Shown piece after piece: positions 22,615 through 36,101 of a stretch of 64,000 nt of DNA. Under the pieces are notes generated by a model. The model searched no databases. It saw only the letters and a program-made list of their open reading frames with translations, and was not told where the DNA came from. Source of the DNA: Theobroma cacao (taxonomy: Eukaryota; Streptophyta; Magnoliopsida; Malvales; Malvaceae); NCBI RefSeq assembly GCF_000208745.1, contig NC_030857.1, positions 10,500,447 to 10,564,446 on the forward strand. The letters run 5' to 3'. Each line of letters starts with the position of its first letter. The stretch's first letter is position 1. Made by a program: the position numbers and the translations under genes.

Positions 22615-23944
22615 AAACTGGACATTGAATTAATTCAGATGATCACTTAGGATGCGATCGAGTAGAGCTTGAGATAATTAAAAATATGTAACCCACCTTT
22701 TAATCTGTGCAGTCGACTTCTGGGAATGTGACCACAAAAGGCTTTGAGTACATCACTATATGAGATGTAAGTCCCTTAAACTCGGTTCAAACTTTGACTT
22801 CAAACATCAAGTATAAGGTCACGCTATTATGCTCTCGTCTGATGTTCAACCCATGTGGTGGTTGAAAGAAATTAAATTTAACAAACTTGGAAGTTTAAAT
22901 TCAACCATCAAAATTTTGTTTTGATAAACTCCACGTATACATTTTATGGTTTCAATTAATAATTTCTATTCTCGCGGAAAGTTAAATTGTTAATTTTGTA
23001 TAATAAAATTATAAAAATATCTTTAAATATGAATAAGTAGACTAACATTGAATTGAACATTTTTTTGATAATTTTACTCGACACAATTAACAATTAAATT
23101 ACTTGTGAGAACAGAAATTATCAATAAAATGTTAATAAAGAAAAATGATATCCCCATAATTTTAATTAAAAAAAATTTACAGATTGCTATACGAGAAAAA
23201 TTGAAACCACAAAATATATAAATGGAATTTGTCTAATTTTGTTAAGGGATATTATAGCAATTAAAATTTGAAATTTTATTTTAAAAATTTTGACTTTAAA
23301 TTTTAGATAAAATAAAATGAAAAAAAATTATAACATGAGAGAAATTATCTCTTATAGTCTACTTTATTTGGAGTTGCAGAGAACCGGACTTATCCTGAGA
23401 TAGATAAGTGTTACTATTAGAGTCAAAACGGGAGATTTAGTCAAATTGATTATTAAGCACCTCTTATGACATGTTTCAGGTACAATGTTTCAACCCAAAT
23501 ATTCGCTTATTGGCAAACAATGGACTAGTTTGGGAGTTCCATCATATCTGTTCATCAGTCGTTGTCTCTTTCATTTTGACATATGGCAAATCCTGACCAA
23601 CATTTTCCTTACCCCTTTTCTGTCCCTGTGTCAAGTGGAGCATTGTCTAGTTGGTGGTTGATCGAAGGGCCATGAGAAATTATAATTTCGTTCGTCATGT
23701 TCTCCTTCTACTCTGAAAATGCTTCACTGAAAGGGCTCCAATTCTTTTTTTCCATAATTAATATATATATAAATTTCACTTTTTTAGTTGTCTTTTAAAT
23801 TTTTATTTTTAAATCATTATTAATTGCTTTTTTAGAAATTAACATCATTACTTTTTTTAAGAGCAAAATTAACATCATTATAACCCAGTATCAATAATGC
23901 AAACACTATCTTTGAAATGAATTATCTATGTATAATTTCAATTA
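22615..23944. other. Unassigned DNA
   Basis: 22620-22870 and 23340-23760 have balanced composition and may be low-copy. The part between is A/T-rich. No ORF or domain. Confidence 0.35.
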
Positions 23945-25240
23945 AAGGTGTCCATGCGTTGGATCGAATTGGATCTGATTTATAACTCTAAAACATGAGC
24001 TTGAGGATAGGCTTGACTCACCAAGTCTATCCAGTTAATTTGTTATTAAGTACTAAAATATATATGGATTTGTTTGTTTTGATGTAAAATATTTTTCAAA
24101 AAACTTATACTTGTTTGGAAGACAAAAAATTTATTCCAAATATAAAACATTGTATGGATCAGTAAAAAAGTACTAATTGATCACGTAAAATTTCTTATGC
24201 TCTTGAAAGGCGTAAAATATTTTTCAAACAAATGGAAATACACTCTTATACTAAACTTAATAGTATAAGTTTGATAAATATTAATATTTAACTTAAAATA
24301 TTAAAAAATATTAAAATATTAATTTTTCATTTAAAATATTAAAAAATAAATTAGTATTTAACTAAAGAAATTTTTAACTTAAAATATTAATATTTAAATT
24401 ATTCAATATTATTAAAATATTAAAAAATATTTTTAATGAAATCATTTAGTGTAAATTGAATAAATCTTGCTAATAATTATAATAAAAAATATTTCATTCA
24501 TGGTCATGGATACACATTTATAAATATAAGTTTTGGATGTTTTACACAATTTATAAATATTGATATTTTTATAATATTATAGTAAAAAAAATGATGAAAT
24601 GAAAATTTTTTTGAAATTTGGAATTCACTTTTATTATAGATATGAGGTTAAATGCTTTGAACAATATTAGTATTTATTTTGTCCATTTACATTTTCATTC
24701 TTAATTTTGATCCGAAATTAGTGAGAATCAAATAGTACCATTGTTTTGTAATTAATTTTTTTTTTATCATTTTAACACCTAACTAACTCCAACAATAATA
24801 GTGAAATTTTTTTTTCACAGAATGACTTAAATAATAAAAAATATTTTCGATAAGTTATCCAAATAATAAAAAATATTAAATTTATCTTTAAAATATTTTA
24901 CATAGAAATTTTTTTTTTCATAAAATTATTTTTTATTACCAAACGAAACCTATATTAAAATTAAAATTAAATAAAATAATATATCGAGTTGAGTCATGCC
25001 TAACCGATACTGCTAAAAGTTAGGCCCATTTCATTGGTTTAAATTAAATTTATTATCAAAATATTAAAATTTTTTATTAATATATTAATATTTGTAAATA
25101 TATTTCATAATTAAAATTAAATAAAAATATTTATTTTGTTAATATATTAATATCTTGTGTTGACGGGAATAATCCAAGGCTAAAAATTCGTGCTCAAGTC
25201 ATAGTCCGGGTTGAGCCGGCCCGTGAACAAGTCTAACTTG
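23945..25240. mobile_element. MITE-like element with degenerate inverted ends
   Basis: The left end AGGTGTCCATGCGTTGGATC and the reverse complement of the right end (TTGTTCACGGGCCGGCTC) are related, matching a widespread plant 'GGTGTTCATGGGCCGG' terminal style. Non-coding and AT-rich. Another element appears nested inside. Boundaries approximate. Confidence 0.45.
24066..24950. mobile_element. Nested MITE-like element, about 885 bp
   Basis: The left end GGATTTGTTTGTTTTGATG and the reverse complement of the right end (GGTTTCGTTTGGTAATAA) are alike. TATAT flanks both sides (24061-24065; 24951-24955), possibly a target duplication but in A/T-rich sequence. No ORF. Confidence 0.4.
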
Positions 25241-28200
25241 AAAGCATGAGAGTTTTTTTTGAAAATTGTCTTTTAAATTCATTTTGGTGAAACAAACTGA
25301 GCAAAAGTTAAAAGGTTTCCTTTAAATTTTTTTTATTAACTCTATTAATTTTGAGCTATTTACTTAATGAAGTGGCATTGTGGCCATGTCATCAAGTTAA
25401 GGATTCAAAATTAATAGAGTCAATGATTTTGACGATTTTAACCATTTTAAAGTTTTTCGATTGAGAAACATAATGGTATGAAGCTTGATTTTTTTTTTTT
25501 GTTTAAAAGGGAAAAATAAAGCATTAAAGAATCAAGAAAGAATGTATCTAGCTAGGCCAATTAGGAATGCCAATAAAAAATCATAGAACAAAAGCGAGTG
25601 AAACGCAGTTAGAGGTGCCTGAATTAGTAGTGTAAGTAACTCAAAAATTGCTAGCTCCTGGTTGAGGGAGAAACTTGATTAGACCATGCATGTTGAGCAA
25701 CTCAGTAAGACTACTTATCTTCCGAAATCTTTGGGGATTAATACAACAAAGCCAAATGCTTTACCAAGTCTCTCAATCTCTCAATCCATAGATCAAAGAT
25801 TATTATTCCTAAATTAATCTCTGGTGGTGCACACAACTTGGTAATAATTTGACTAAGTGAAGCATCTTAATTGTATTGACAACATTGGGAATGAAATAGG
25901 AAATAGATAAAAGGATGTGCCCTTTTTTCATGTCGAATAAATCAGGAAGCGAGGATTTGGGCCTTTCGGATTCTCTGAAATCTTGGTCTTCTAGTGTGGG
26001 GCCTAAGAAATGAAGGATTTAACATTACTCAGTCCAGACCAGACTACTTAAATAAAGAATATTTTTGTACAACTACCTGTACAACTAGGCCCTACTTTGC
26101 AATTGTTTTCAAGTACCGTATGTAGTCAATAAAATAAACCAACAAGCAAATTAATAAATTTGACAATTAATAAATAGGCATACAACAAGTAAATAAAAGA
26201 TTGTTCATAATTTACGAAAGGTGCTAATTAATTACCTCAGTCCCATAAAAAATCTAAGGATTTATCATTAAATTTTCTGAACCAATCTTGTTTTTTTTTA
26301 AAAATAAAAACATAATAGATCCATTTGTATCTGTTTTCTACAAGTATCAACAGTTCCATGAGATGTGGTGTACTCCATTATGGGAATATAACAGTAACTG
26401 CAAGTATCCATCAGAAACATGTACCACCAACTTTTGACCTCAAATTTGGGGTACAATGCTCAAAACCATGTTGGTGACAGAAAGCTACGACTCTTCCTTA
26501 AATTTGGGGGCCCCTATGAAATTCTTGATTCAAGGTGGAATCCATTAAAATCAAATCCAAGGATACCAGACAGAAATTCAGACTTATCCGAAGTTGGGAT
26601 TTCGGGAGGCAATGAATGTCCCACGAGAATAAAAAGCTACCTCTTTTATGCTATGTTCGGTAGAAAGGAAGGAATATAGAGCCATGTAAAAAGGCAAGAA
26701 AAAAAAAAGAGAAGAGATAAAAAAAAAAAGAAAAAAAAAAGATGAAAAATAGATGAAAAAAGAGAAACTAGAGATAAATTATAAATAAAAATATTAATTT
26801 AAGTTGAATGAGTGATTTCCCTTCACATTTGGAAGAGTTGGATTTGTGGGGTAAGGGTAAGGTGCAAATCTATTCATTTTTTTTTTTGTGAAAAGCAAAA
26901 ATAGATTCATTTCATAAAAACCAAGGAAGCAGGTAAATTCATTCTTTCTCTTATTTCCCTCCTATTTAACTAAAAAAGGGTGATTGTTCATACATGTATG
27001 GATTCATAATTACTAATTGGATCTCACACATGTCAACAATAATAATAATGAAAAAAAAAAGTAATATAGAGGATACCAATCTCTTTATATGTTACATCTG
27101 TGTTAGTTACAGGTACAATAAGTATTGATATGTTATTAAAATCAATACATCAATAGTTTCATAATAATAATGATAATGATGGTGATGATGATGTCGTCAT
27201 TATTATCATTAGCAAATAAATCATTTATACTAATATTGACAAATTTAGTATTTACATTCATGAACTGTTAAATTGTCAAAGTATTACACACATCTTATCA
27301 CTTCTATCATCCAAAACTTTAAAATCTTTGTTTATAAATGACAATTTTGATAAAGTGACAAGTGATTCATTGGAAATATTTAAACTTATGCGAGCATCAA
27401 TAGTAACATACAACTTTTGATTTAACATGTTGCATTTTTTTTTGTTTTAAAAGTTTAAAATTGACTAGATGAATAAGAACAGATATGGAAGGAAACCAGC
27501 TCTGGTTGAAAATGATTCGCATCATTTCCCCAATTGGGTTGTCCATTTCCATGGTGAAGCACACACTCAACCGGCCACCACGATTTGCTCCAAATTTGAT
27601 CTGAAACAGTACCTTAAATAAGGCCACTAAAGCAAGAGCCATACACAATTCTGTCGTCACTCAACTTTATTCTGTTTTATTGCACGATTAGGTGTCCAAT
27701 ACACCTTCAACCAATGGCTTTTTCCTGGAAACAATCATTCTTAAAGTATCTTCTCTTTGGATTATGGTTTGAAATTCTTGACTCCAATTATATTGGTAAC
27801 CTTTTTGACTCACGGAATTTGCAAGAATTTATGTAAAATCATTTGAGATGGAGATGACTACTTTTGCTCATGTATTTCTCATAGCCTTTGTAATTAAATC
27901 TGAAAATTGTTGTCGCAAACTTTTTTGATAACTAAAAGATATATAAATAGTTTTCAAAGTTAATGGATGAGAAAGACGACTATGCAATTAATTAAACAAT
28001 TTCCTTTTTTTTTTAAAAAATAAGATTACTTGTATAAGTAAAAATCACATGCATTATCAAATAATGTTCAGCAAATACAGCACGGTAATTACATAGAGCA
28101 AAACAAACCATGCAGATTGATGTAGCTAAGCAATTTCAATGAGTATTGGCTGCGGATGGGTAAATATTTGGAATTTGCATTTGCTCATGGGAGTACCAAC

Positions 28201-29085
28201 ATATAAATGGTAAGGTTCCCCAAATTAAATTTCTGTTGTCATATCTATGCATGACTACACTAGAAGATCCATCATATGTATGATAATTAAGTTCCTGAGT
28301 CAGCTAGACAGAAAAACAACATGAAGCTTCGACAATAACAAGGCAATTATGCAATACAACGGGGAGCAAGAATGGTGAAACCAAGTACCATAAAGGCAAA
28401 TGGTCAGCTTTTGGGCGTCGCTCCTTCATCAGACTAATGAAGAAAGCTAAAGAGATGCGTATACGTAAAATCTTTGTGCATAAAGAAAAGCCAATTATTC
28501 TCCTCATGAGGGAATTGATATGGAAACCAAAATAGTATCAGAAAAGCCATTTGTTTTCCTTCAGAGCCCCATGATAGAAGATAAGCAAAGTGTCTGAGTG
28601 GAAAGTTGAAAGGGAAAGGGCAATAATGAAACATCCAACATTTTTATTTTCAATTGCTAAAACTAATGGGAGTTGGTGGTAGTCGCGTGGATAGCACACT
28701 CCCTTGGTTTACTTAATATTATCTCATTCCCACTCTTCCTTTCCCACGACTGAGTGCTATCCCATTCAGCAATCCATTAATTTTGGGGTTTTTGAATGGG
28801 TTCTAGGGGGAACATCCTTTGGGTTTGAATAATCCCATCTCTCCAATCATCTAATGGATTTTGCTAAAGACAGCACCAAAAAGAAAAAAAAATGTCGATA
28901 ATAATGCAGGGTGTTTCATAATAGGTGCTTTGGTTTTAAAGCCACGAGCTTAGATCTTTATACAGTGATAGCTTTCTTAAAAGGAGTTGACGAACTTTGA
29001 AAAACATTAAGAAAAAAAAGAAGAAGATAATTCCATACAGTTTGGCATTGTTTTCCCTAATTCTCAATATTATATATGTTTATAA
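25241..29085. other. Longest stretch without a recognised element
   Basis: Mixed composition with A-rich tracts (26698-26745) and an ATAATGATGGTGATG-type trinucleotide region (27155-27215). ORFs at 26419-26679 (plus, 86 codons), 27397-27660 (minus, 87 codons) and 28304-28634 (minus, two overlapping) show no domain I recognise. This may be single-copy intergenic DNA. I cannot exclude small exons. Confidence 0.35.
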
Positions 29086-29091
29086 TTAGGG

Positions 29092-31240
29092 GTGGATTTA
29101 GCTATCGCTAATCTGGTTGCACAACCATATGTATCTACCGATCTTAAATGGCGACCTCAAGTTCACATCAAATTGAATTGTGATGCTTCCACTTTTGTTG
29201 AAAATGGAGGTAAATACGTAGGGGCAGGGTTTATTGTGAGAGGCCGTAATGAGGAATTCTTGCTTGCAAGAGGGTCGAAGATAAAATATTATGTTGGTAT
29301 ATGCCTTTGAGCCAATTAGATTAGTCAAAGAATATATATTATCATTTAATGCATATTTAATCGCATAATTATATATGATAAAGGTTTTCCTTCATGTTAA
29401 TGCAATAATAAGGAGTTATTAAGTACTAATTGGATGAAGCCCATGGAACATAAAAGCCTTGCAAGAGAATTGTAAAGTTGTTCCAATTATGAGATCACTA
29501 TGCGTTAAAGCCATGTTCCTAAAATTATTCTCGATCATTGTATTGTCAAGACAAGGCATTGACAATGCTCAAAGACTGGTACATGTTAAGCCTTCTTACT
29601 TGGAAAGTAAGCATCGATATCATAGATTGAAATATATGAGATACTTGAGAATAACATGTAGGTGCTTGTTAAAGAATAAGTTCACTGAACATGACCCGCT
29701 ATGAGAACTCCATTTGGTATTTCACTCAAGTGTCTATGAAAAATGTTCTCATGTGATAGTCGTGTAATTAGTCCTTGGACTTGAGACACTAAGTCATCTT
29801 GTATGGGGAATGACATACTTTGATTTCACCCCTACGGGTTTGGAAGCGACCAGATGCCTAAACAGGGTGTTTTTTGGTATGCCATGAAGCATGCGAAGCT
29901 GAATGAGTGGTTAAGAGATGATTTATCATCCCAAGTGATATGAAGGGATGTATCTCACTTGTTATCAATTCTTGATTAACTTGTATAAATTCTTTGGCCA
30001 AAGCATGATGAATTAAAGGAAAATTAGTTTTCTAAATTCATAAAGTTAGTCATGAATTATGAGAATTAATATGGAATGTTATAAGTAGACACTGAGCTAT
30101 GCTTTATGACATATCTGAGATATTTGATGAAAAGATCGTATTGTACTGAGAGGCTTATCTTTGAAAGACTTTGTCAAATTCTTTAATTGACTCTCAAACA
30201 TTTTGGTGGTCATGATGTATTGCTAGATACTGCTCATGATCTATAAATATAAATCAATTATCAAATTGATATTTGATTAGGATTTATATTTATTGCCAAC
30301 ATGTTAAAAGCCTAATGGGTCACACACATTAAGTGACACAATTAGCATTAAATAAGGATAATTAATTAAGTTGGACTTAATTGAAAAAGATCAAAATAAA
30401 GTGAAAAATTAATTAAGTTCATAGAGACTTAATTAAATTAAAATACAACGGCTGTATTTAGGGTTAAAAATTAGTTTGGCTAGATAAATATGTTATGTTA
30501 GCAAACTAAAACTTTAAGCCTTTAGCCATTTATCAACTGTTTCATAAAATAAGAAAAGAAAAATAGTTTTCTTTGTCTGACAAAAAATAAGATTCAGCAA
30601 GAATTTTTTATCTTTTGTTTTAGAAACAAAACTTGCTAGCACAAGTAAAATCCTATCTTTGAAAAGGTCTTATTCGGTCACTGTGTGGATTACTGTTAGA
30701 GGCCAAATACTTGGGTGGCTGAAGATTTGACAAATCTTAAAGGTGAAGAAGCAAAGATTTTGTATTTAATTGGCTCTTGATTACAATATCTAGACCAAGG
30801 TATGTAACTCTTAAACTTATGAGTGTTCATAATTAATTTGAAAGTTACATGAAAAACACAAACATTGATCCTGTAAGATTCAACTGTTTCTCTGATTAAA
30901 TGCTAGTTTATTTTTTTACTGCGTTATATTTTTAATTTATTAATTATTTTCATATTTGAGTATGAGGTCAAATCCCAACACATTACTCTAGTATAGTGGT
31001 AGCTGAACCTAAAGCTTTGTTATGGGCATTGCGGATATGTCAGTAGGAACAGATTATTGCTCAATTTTACGTCAACTAAATTGCTCAATGATCAAGCACT
31101 GCAGGAGGACGGCTAATTTGGTGGCTCATGAGATTGCAAAGAAAATTCAAGAGCTGGGTATGACTTAAATTGTTTGGAGGGAAATATCCACTATACATGT
31201 GTCAATTCAAGCTGTAATTAGGGGTGACATTGTCAACATA
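29092..31240 (+). pseudogene. LINE RNase H (RVT_3) domain, interrupted
   Basis: The left part (29092-29291) carries KWRPQVHIKLNCDAS, the first catalytic Asp block, then GAGFIVRGRNEEFLLARG. The right part (from 30986) carries VVAEPKALLWALRI, the Glu helix, then, after stops and a frame change, CRRTANLVAHEIAKKIQ, the C-terminal block. Taking out the LTR and one target-site copy keeps the reading phase across the junction, so the domain was one unit before the insertion. Several stops lie in the right part. The last catalytic Asp is replaced (NLVAH). Confidence 0.8.
29292..30980 (+). mobile_element. Copia solo LTR, 1689 bp, with TGTTGG...CCAACA ends
   Basis: Begins TGTTGGTATATGCC and ends TCAAATCCCAACA, giving a perfect 6-bp terminal inverted repeat. 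Flanks TATTA (29287-29291) and CATTA (30981-30985) differ at one base, consistent with a 5-bp duplication. No internal domain, primer site or second LTR is present. Family members: 281-1850, 33400-34900 (inverted) and 43860-44700. Confidence 0.88.
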
Positions 31241-31466
31241 TGAAGATAATTATTGATATTAATTTGGCGTGGTTAATGAGTACTCTTTTTCCTACTAATG
31301 GGTTTTATCCCACTGCGTTTCCCCATAAGTAGGTTTTAACGAGGCTCATACTAAGCCATAGGTCCTTTACAATGTGAGAGGTCTTGGTTAGTTAAATTGG
31401 TTTACTCATATTGTAATTTTGATACTTCATGATGGAATGAAATTATCCCTTTCAAAAAAAAATAAT

Positions 31467-32575
31467 AATTAATTTTTTTTCTAAATCCAAGATTTGCTGG
31501 TGGAGTACTTAGATCAAATTCAACACAACTTTGTTTAGAACGTTTTTGAGTACCATCAGTAGTAAAATTATGTTATTGTTGCCCAGAGTCTTATGAGATA
31601 ATTTTTTGTATTTTAAAATATCTTTTCATGACTTATTTACCCAAAAACCTGTTAACAATTACTACACATTTCTCATTAAAGTAAACAAAAATATTAAATT
31701 AAATAAAATATGATCTTGCATAGTAAACTATCATGTTCAACAACTAACAATTTGACAAATTTCTATTCATTAATCAAAAGTATCCACAAACCAAATGACA
31801 TTAAAGTACAAAAATCAAATAATCAAACAATATATCTATAAAATAAGTAAAAAAAAAAGAAAAACTCATAATTTTAAGATATTATTTACATGCAATACTA
31901 TTTTTTATTAGCTAGATTCTGTTTGCGTCCCAAACTATCAAATTAATAAAAAATTATTTAGACATGAAGTATTTAAAAACTTAATTTGGATTGAAAATTA
32001 CTTACAATTGAAGCCTAGATAAGTTGTTTTGAAAGAGTGAAAAACACAGCCAAGGATCGAGAAAAGAAAGCGTCACTGCAAGTTTCAAAAATAAGATTTC
32101 AATTTTTGGACAAAAAGAGTAGTTTAGGTTTTAACTTTTTTAATAAAGTCTTAAATTATAAAAAGAAATTTTTTTATTTTTCCATGTAGTATTTAAATAT
32201 TAATATATAAATTACTTTTTGATAAATTTACTTTAACTTGGAATCTTTGACCTACTCTCTACAAAATTGTAAAATAATTAATGGGTTCATAAATATATTA
32301 ACTACATAAAACTCTAAATAAGTAGTATAACAACTAAAATTTTTTGGTAAGTGAGTGGTGTCATGTGACACCACTTCTTTCCAGGTAGGTCCCCCTACCT
32401 ATAATATGAGTTTTGGATTGACTTTTGACAAATTATTGCATTCAAATGAGATTTATTTTGCGTGACTTAAAGCCTTGAATTGCTTAATGTCTTTAGGGTT
32501 CGTCACACATCCAAAAATTCAACTAAGTTTTGTGAGAAGCAAGTGGTACTAAAAATTCAATTAAGTTTTGTGATA
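31467..32575. other. AT-rich DNA; one small palindrome
   Basis: No gene. 32354-32375 is AGTGGTGTCA-TG-TGACACCACT, a perfect 10-bp inverted repeat with 2-nt centre. A 'caattaagttttgtga.aagcaagtggta' direct repeat lies at 32520-32585. Confidence 0.5.
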
Positions 32576-32579
32576 AGCA

Positions 32580-32995
32580 AGTGGTAACATTATTTACATT
32601 GTCCATCAACCTAGCATTGTCCAGCTTTTCTGTAGAGTTGCAAAGGGTTTTTGAAATCAAGATGAAGGAAAAAAGGAAAGCTTTTTTAAATACAAATTAT
32701 TGGAGATGGATCGATACGGGGAGAAGAGGATTGAAAGGCAGACGGAAGAGTTCTCAAAGGAATTTAATAACTATTTTTGTTAATAATATTCCCTGAAAAG
32801 TCCATTGGATATGGTTAGTAATGATATGCTAGAAGTTTGGAAAGGTGTAAGATGTTTTCATTCCATAAAAGAGAAGTAAAAGTGGTAGAGAGATTGTTTT
32901 GTCAAGTTTGTTTCAATGGTAGAAGTTAGAAGGGTGGTTTGGTATCTAAATGGAGTAAGGCTTTTTGATCATAAGATTGGTGTCAATATTTCTTG
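32580..32995 (+). pseudogene. LINE-associated RRM domain fragment
   Basis: Across frame breaks the plus strand reads RNLITIFVNNIP (RNP2-like), then VRCFHSIKEK, then FVKFVSMVEVRRVV (RNP1-like FVxF), then LNGVRLFDHKIGVNIS. This is an RNA-recognition motif as found at the N-terminus of plant LINE-encoded nucleic-acid-binding/endonuclease proteins. A stop follows NNIP. No endonuclease or RT follows, so it is an isolated fragment. Confidence 0.6.
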
Positions 32996-33399
32996 ATTTG
33001 ATATCAAAAAATTGATCTAGAAGAGAGAACTACACAATAAAAGGAAAAAAAGCCTTAATCATTCATTGAATGATGAACATGTTAAACAATTCCATAAAAA
33101 TGCAAAAGAAAAAGTTCAATAGGATGGAAAAAAAATGAAAAGTTATCTACTATGCCCTTAACTTAAAGCCTATGCCTAAATGCTATGTATAGACTCTTAC
33201 AACCATGACATATTTGTTTACTTGAACATAATTTCATTTCTTTTTAAAAGAATTAAAAGAAATGAGAATGGTAATTACACAAAGGAAGAAAGTCTTTTTC
33301 ATGATGTATAACTCAATGGAAATTTTAAAACTTTTCCATCAAGTAAGATCAACTTTGGTTGTTTAATATAGATAAACCTCATTATTGATAGAAGTTTGT
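32996..33399. other. Unassigned AT-rich DNA
   Basis: Nothing recognised. Confidence 0.4.
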
Positions 33400-34900
33400 T
33401 ATACCTTTAAGCCTTTGATATCAAAATCACTATTTCAGCAAGGATATGAAGACCTTCGTCTTATAAACTCAACTTGTCTAAGTGCGCCCAGCCTATAATG
33501 GTGATTCACACGAACTTCAAGTGCAACAATAGTAGGAGTGGTTTGGAGTTTGTTTACACTACCAAGCCTAGTGCTAGCTAGGATGAGGATCACTCATACT
33601 TTCTCACTTCCCATGTGAATGCCGAACCAACCAGCAAAGTAAAGGAGGAAGAAGGTGTGTTGACTTTTAGGGTCAAGGCCAAAAACTGACACCCAAGTTA
33701 AGGGCAACAAGTTTGCCAAGATCCAGGGCTTAAGAAGGTTAATCGATTTCTCTCCTCACTCTCTTAGGGTTTTGGCTTTCTCAAGTAGTGCATAAGTGCC
33801 TTTAGTTTGCAGCATAACCATCTTGTTTATAGGCAAACACATTAATCCTAACCCTAGTAAGGATTTGTTAAATTGCTTATGACAAAATTGAACTATTTCA
33901 ATTAAGTCCTTAGAAGTCAATACCTCTTCAATTACCTCCAAATTAATCCACAACTTTACATTCTTACTTATAATCCTTTAATGTGTGTGACCTATTAGAT
34001 TCTTAATATGTTGAAAATAAATATAAACTACAATTCAAAACCATTAAGGATTAGATGAATCAAACAATTTGCATTCATCATCAAGTCCCTATTTGATTAG
34101 TTTATATTTATAATTCAAAATTGATATCTGGTAATGTGTTATGATTATCCAAATATTATGAAAAGTTAAAGAGATTTGACTTAATCATTCAATACTTAGT
34201 CTTTCAGTGTAATTCAATCCTTTATCATTAAATATCTTGAGAAGACATAGAGCATGGTGTAGTTTTTACTCTATATTGTTTTTATAGTATGATGCATTGT
34301 CTACTCTATAATTGTCTTTATGATTTTAATTCTTGAAGCTTGTTCTTAACTCTTCAATGAAATTTAAAAACTTATTTTCTGAATCTTCATTCTACCTTGG
34401 TTAAGGATTTTCTTGAGTTAAGACATGCCAAAAGCAATGGGATATCTCCTGTGAAAACACTAAGGGTGATGCATTATTTATTGATTATTCATCTATCTTC
34501 ATGTGGTTCATGCTATACCCAATGTATACCTTATTTTACATCCTTGGTTAGGACTATTTAAGGTAATAGCAAAGCATAGCAATCCTCACATAAGATAACT
34601 TGATAACCTCAAGCCTAAGGATCGCTTACACAAGTGACATATGATAATATTTTCATAGACACTTAGGTGAGACGCAAAATAGAATTCTCATGGTGGGTCA
34701 CATTCAATGAACTTGTTTTTGGAACAAGCATCCACATGTTAGTTTCAAGTATCTTTACATTTTAACTTTATGAAATCGATTGCTTACTTCACAAGTAAGA
34801 AACACAACAGATTCTCTTCTTGGGCTTATATCAATGCCCTGTCTTAAAGTATCAACTAGAAACTATTTAGGAGTAATGCTTGGATGTAATGAGGATTTCA
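33400..34900 (-). mobile_element. Copia LTR, same family as 29292-30980, inverted
   Basis: The reverse complement of 34640-34800 follows 29560-29720 closely (landmarks AACATGTGGATGCTTGTT, AAGTTCATTGAATGTGACCC). 34000-34300 follows the 30050-30330 region. Ends are not preserved clearly, so boundaries are approximate. The 65-codon minus ORF inside is not a gene. Confidence 0.65.
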
Positions 34901-35892
34901 TAATTATAAGACATTATAATTCTCATACAAAGATATGTTTTTTTGAATTGTAAAAGATTTTGTGTTAAGAAGTGCAAATACAAACATGTAAGCTCCATAA
35001 CCATCAATATAGAGAAGACAAGAAAATCACTATAGATGCTTAGAAAAAATCATCAATAGCAGAACACATAAGCTAGGCAAAGAAAAGCATAGTCAAAGTA
35101 AACAACAAATGAACTGCTACAACTCAACATATAAAGACAAACAGAAGTGAAATAACTCAAAAGGGCAAAGAAGTAGGATCAAAATAGAGCACTGATTAGC
35201 AGAAGACATGAAAAAGATCATCAGAACAATTGACACCCATCTTAGCCAATCGATCAACAAGATTATTGGTAGATATTGGGATCTTAACAATAGACCAATC
35301 TTGTAATCTTTTCTTTATGCTGTTAATAAGGTTCATGGTATTCACTCCATGGAATTTATCTTATAGCAATTACCATATAAAAATGTGTAAACTTATATAT
35401 AAAGAAAAGCTTTTATTATTGCAATGCATAAAATCAACATCAATGTTTTCTAGAAAACATGTCGATTGATTTGTAGGACACACATCGACTTTATGAATGT
35501 CCCACTTGCACTAAAGCTAATCAATATTTTATATTTATTTTCAATTGTCAAGTCGAGTTTGTTTTGTTAAATAGTAAACTATATATTACTTATATAACAA
35601 TAATTCACAAGCTTATAAAGAAAAAGTAATTGATGTGAGGTTGAAAAAGAGATTTGTCTATCCAATATAATGAGAGTGTCTAAACTGTAAACTATAGGTT
35701 TTATAAACTTTATTGTAAAATAGATAAAGATCTCAAACATTTAAAAACCAAACTCCTGATGACCATTAAGAAATGAAAATGTGAGAGCAATTATCAATGT
35801 CCAATTATCATCCTATCGCATTAAAGAGACTTTTTTATACGGACTAGACTGATTGAAGATCACATTTCCTATAGACACTCAAAAAATTGTAA
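34901..35892. other. Unassigned DNA
   Basis: A/T-rich, no domain. A 79-codon plus ORF (35230-35469) has no recognisable feature. Confidence 0.4.
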
Positions 35893-35960
35893 ATAGTTTA
35901 TTTTGGTCACTACTTTTTAAAAATTGTTTTACAATGTAGTACTATATAAAGAATGATGAG

Positions 35961-36101
35961 AACAACTAGAACAAGTGAAGCTCTACTTCACGTATAACAA
36001 CTAGAGCAAATGAAACACTACTTCACGCATAACAATTAGAGCAAGTGGAGTACTACTTCATGCGAAACAACTAATACAAGTGGAACAACTACTTTGCATA
36101 G
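35961..36101 (+). repeat. 35-bp tandem repeat, four units (left arm)
   Basis: Units at 35961-35995, 35996-36030, 36031-36065 and 36066-36101, each starting AACAAC/TTA.AG/TA.. and containing AAGTGGA/AAC...CTACTT. The first three are exactly 35 bp. Confidence 0.9.

Larger units (their letters stand above)
29086..31466 (+). mobile_element. LINE 3' end, split by a Copia solo LTR
   Basis: The RNase H coding region starts at 29092, is interrupted at 29291, resumes at 30986, and is followed by a 3' UTR ending in an A-run at about 31456-31465. The 5' boundary is uncertain; no clear duplication was found. Confidence 0.7.
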
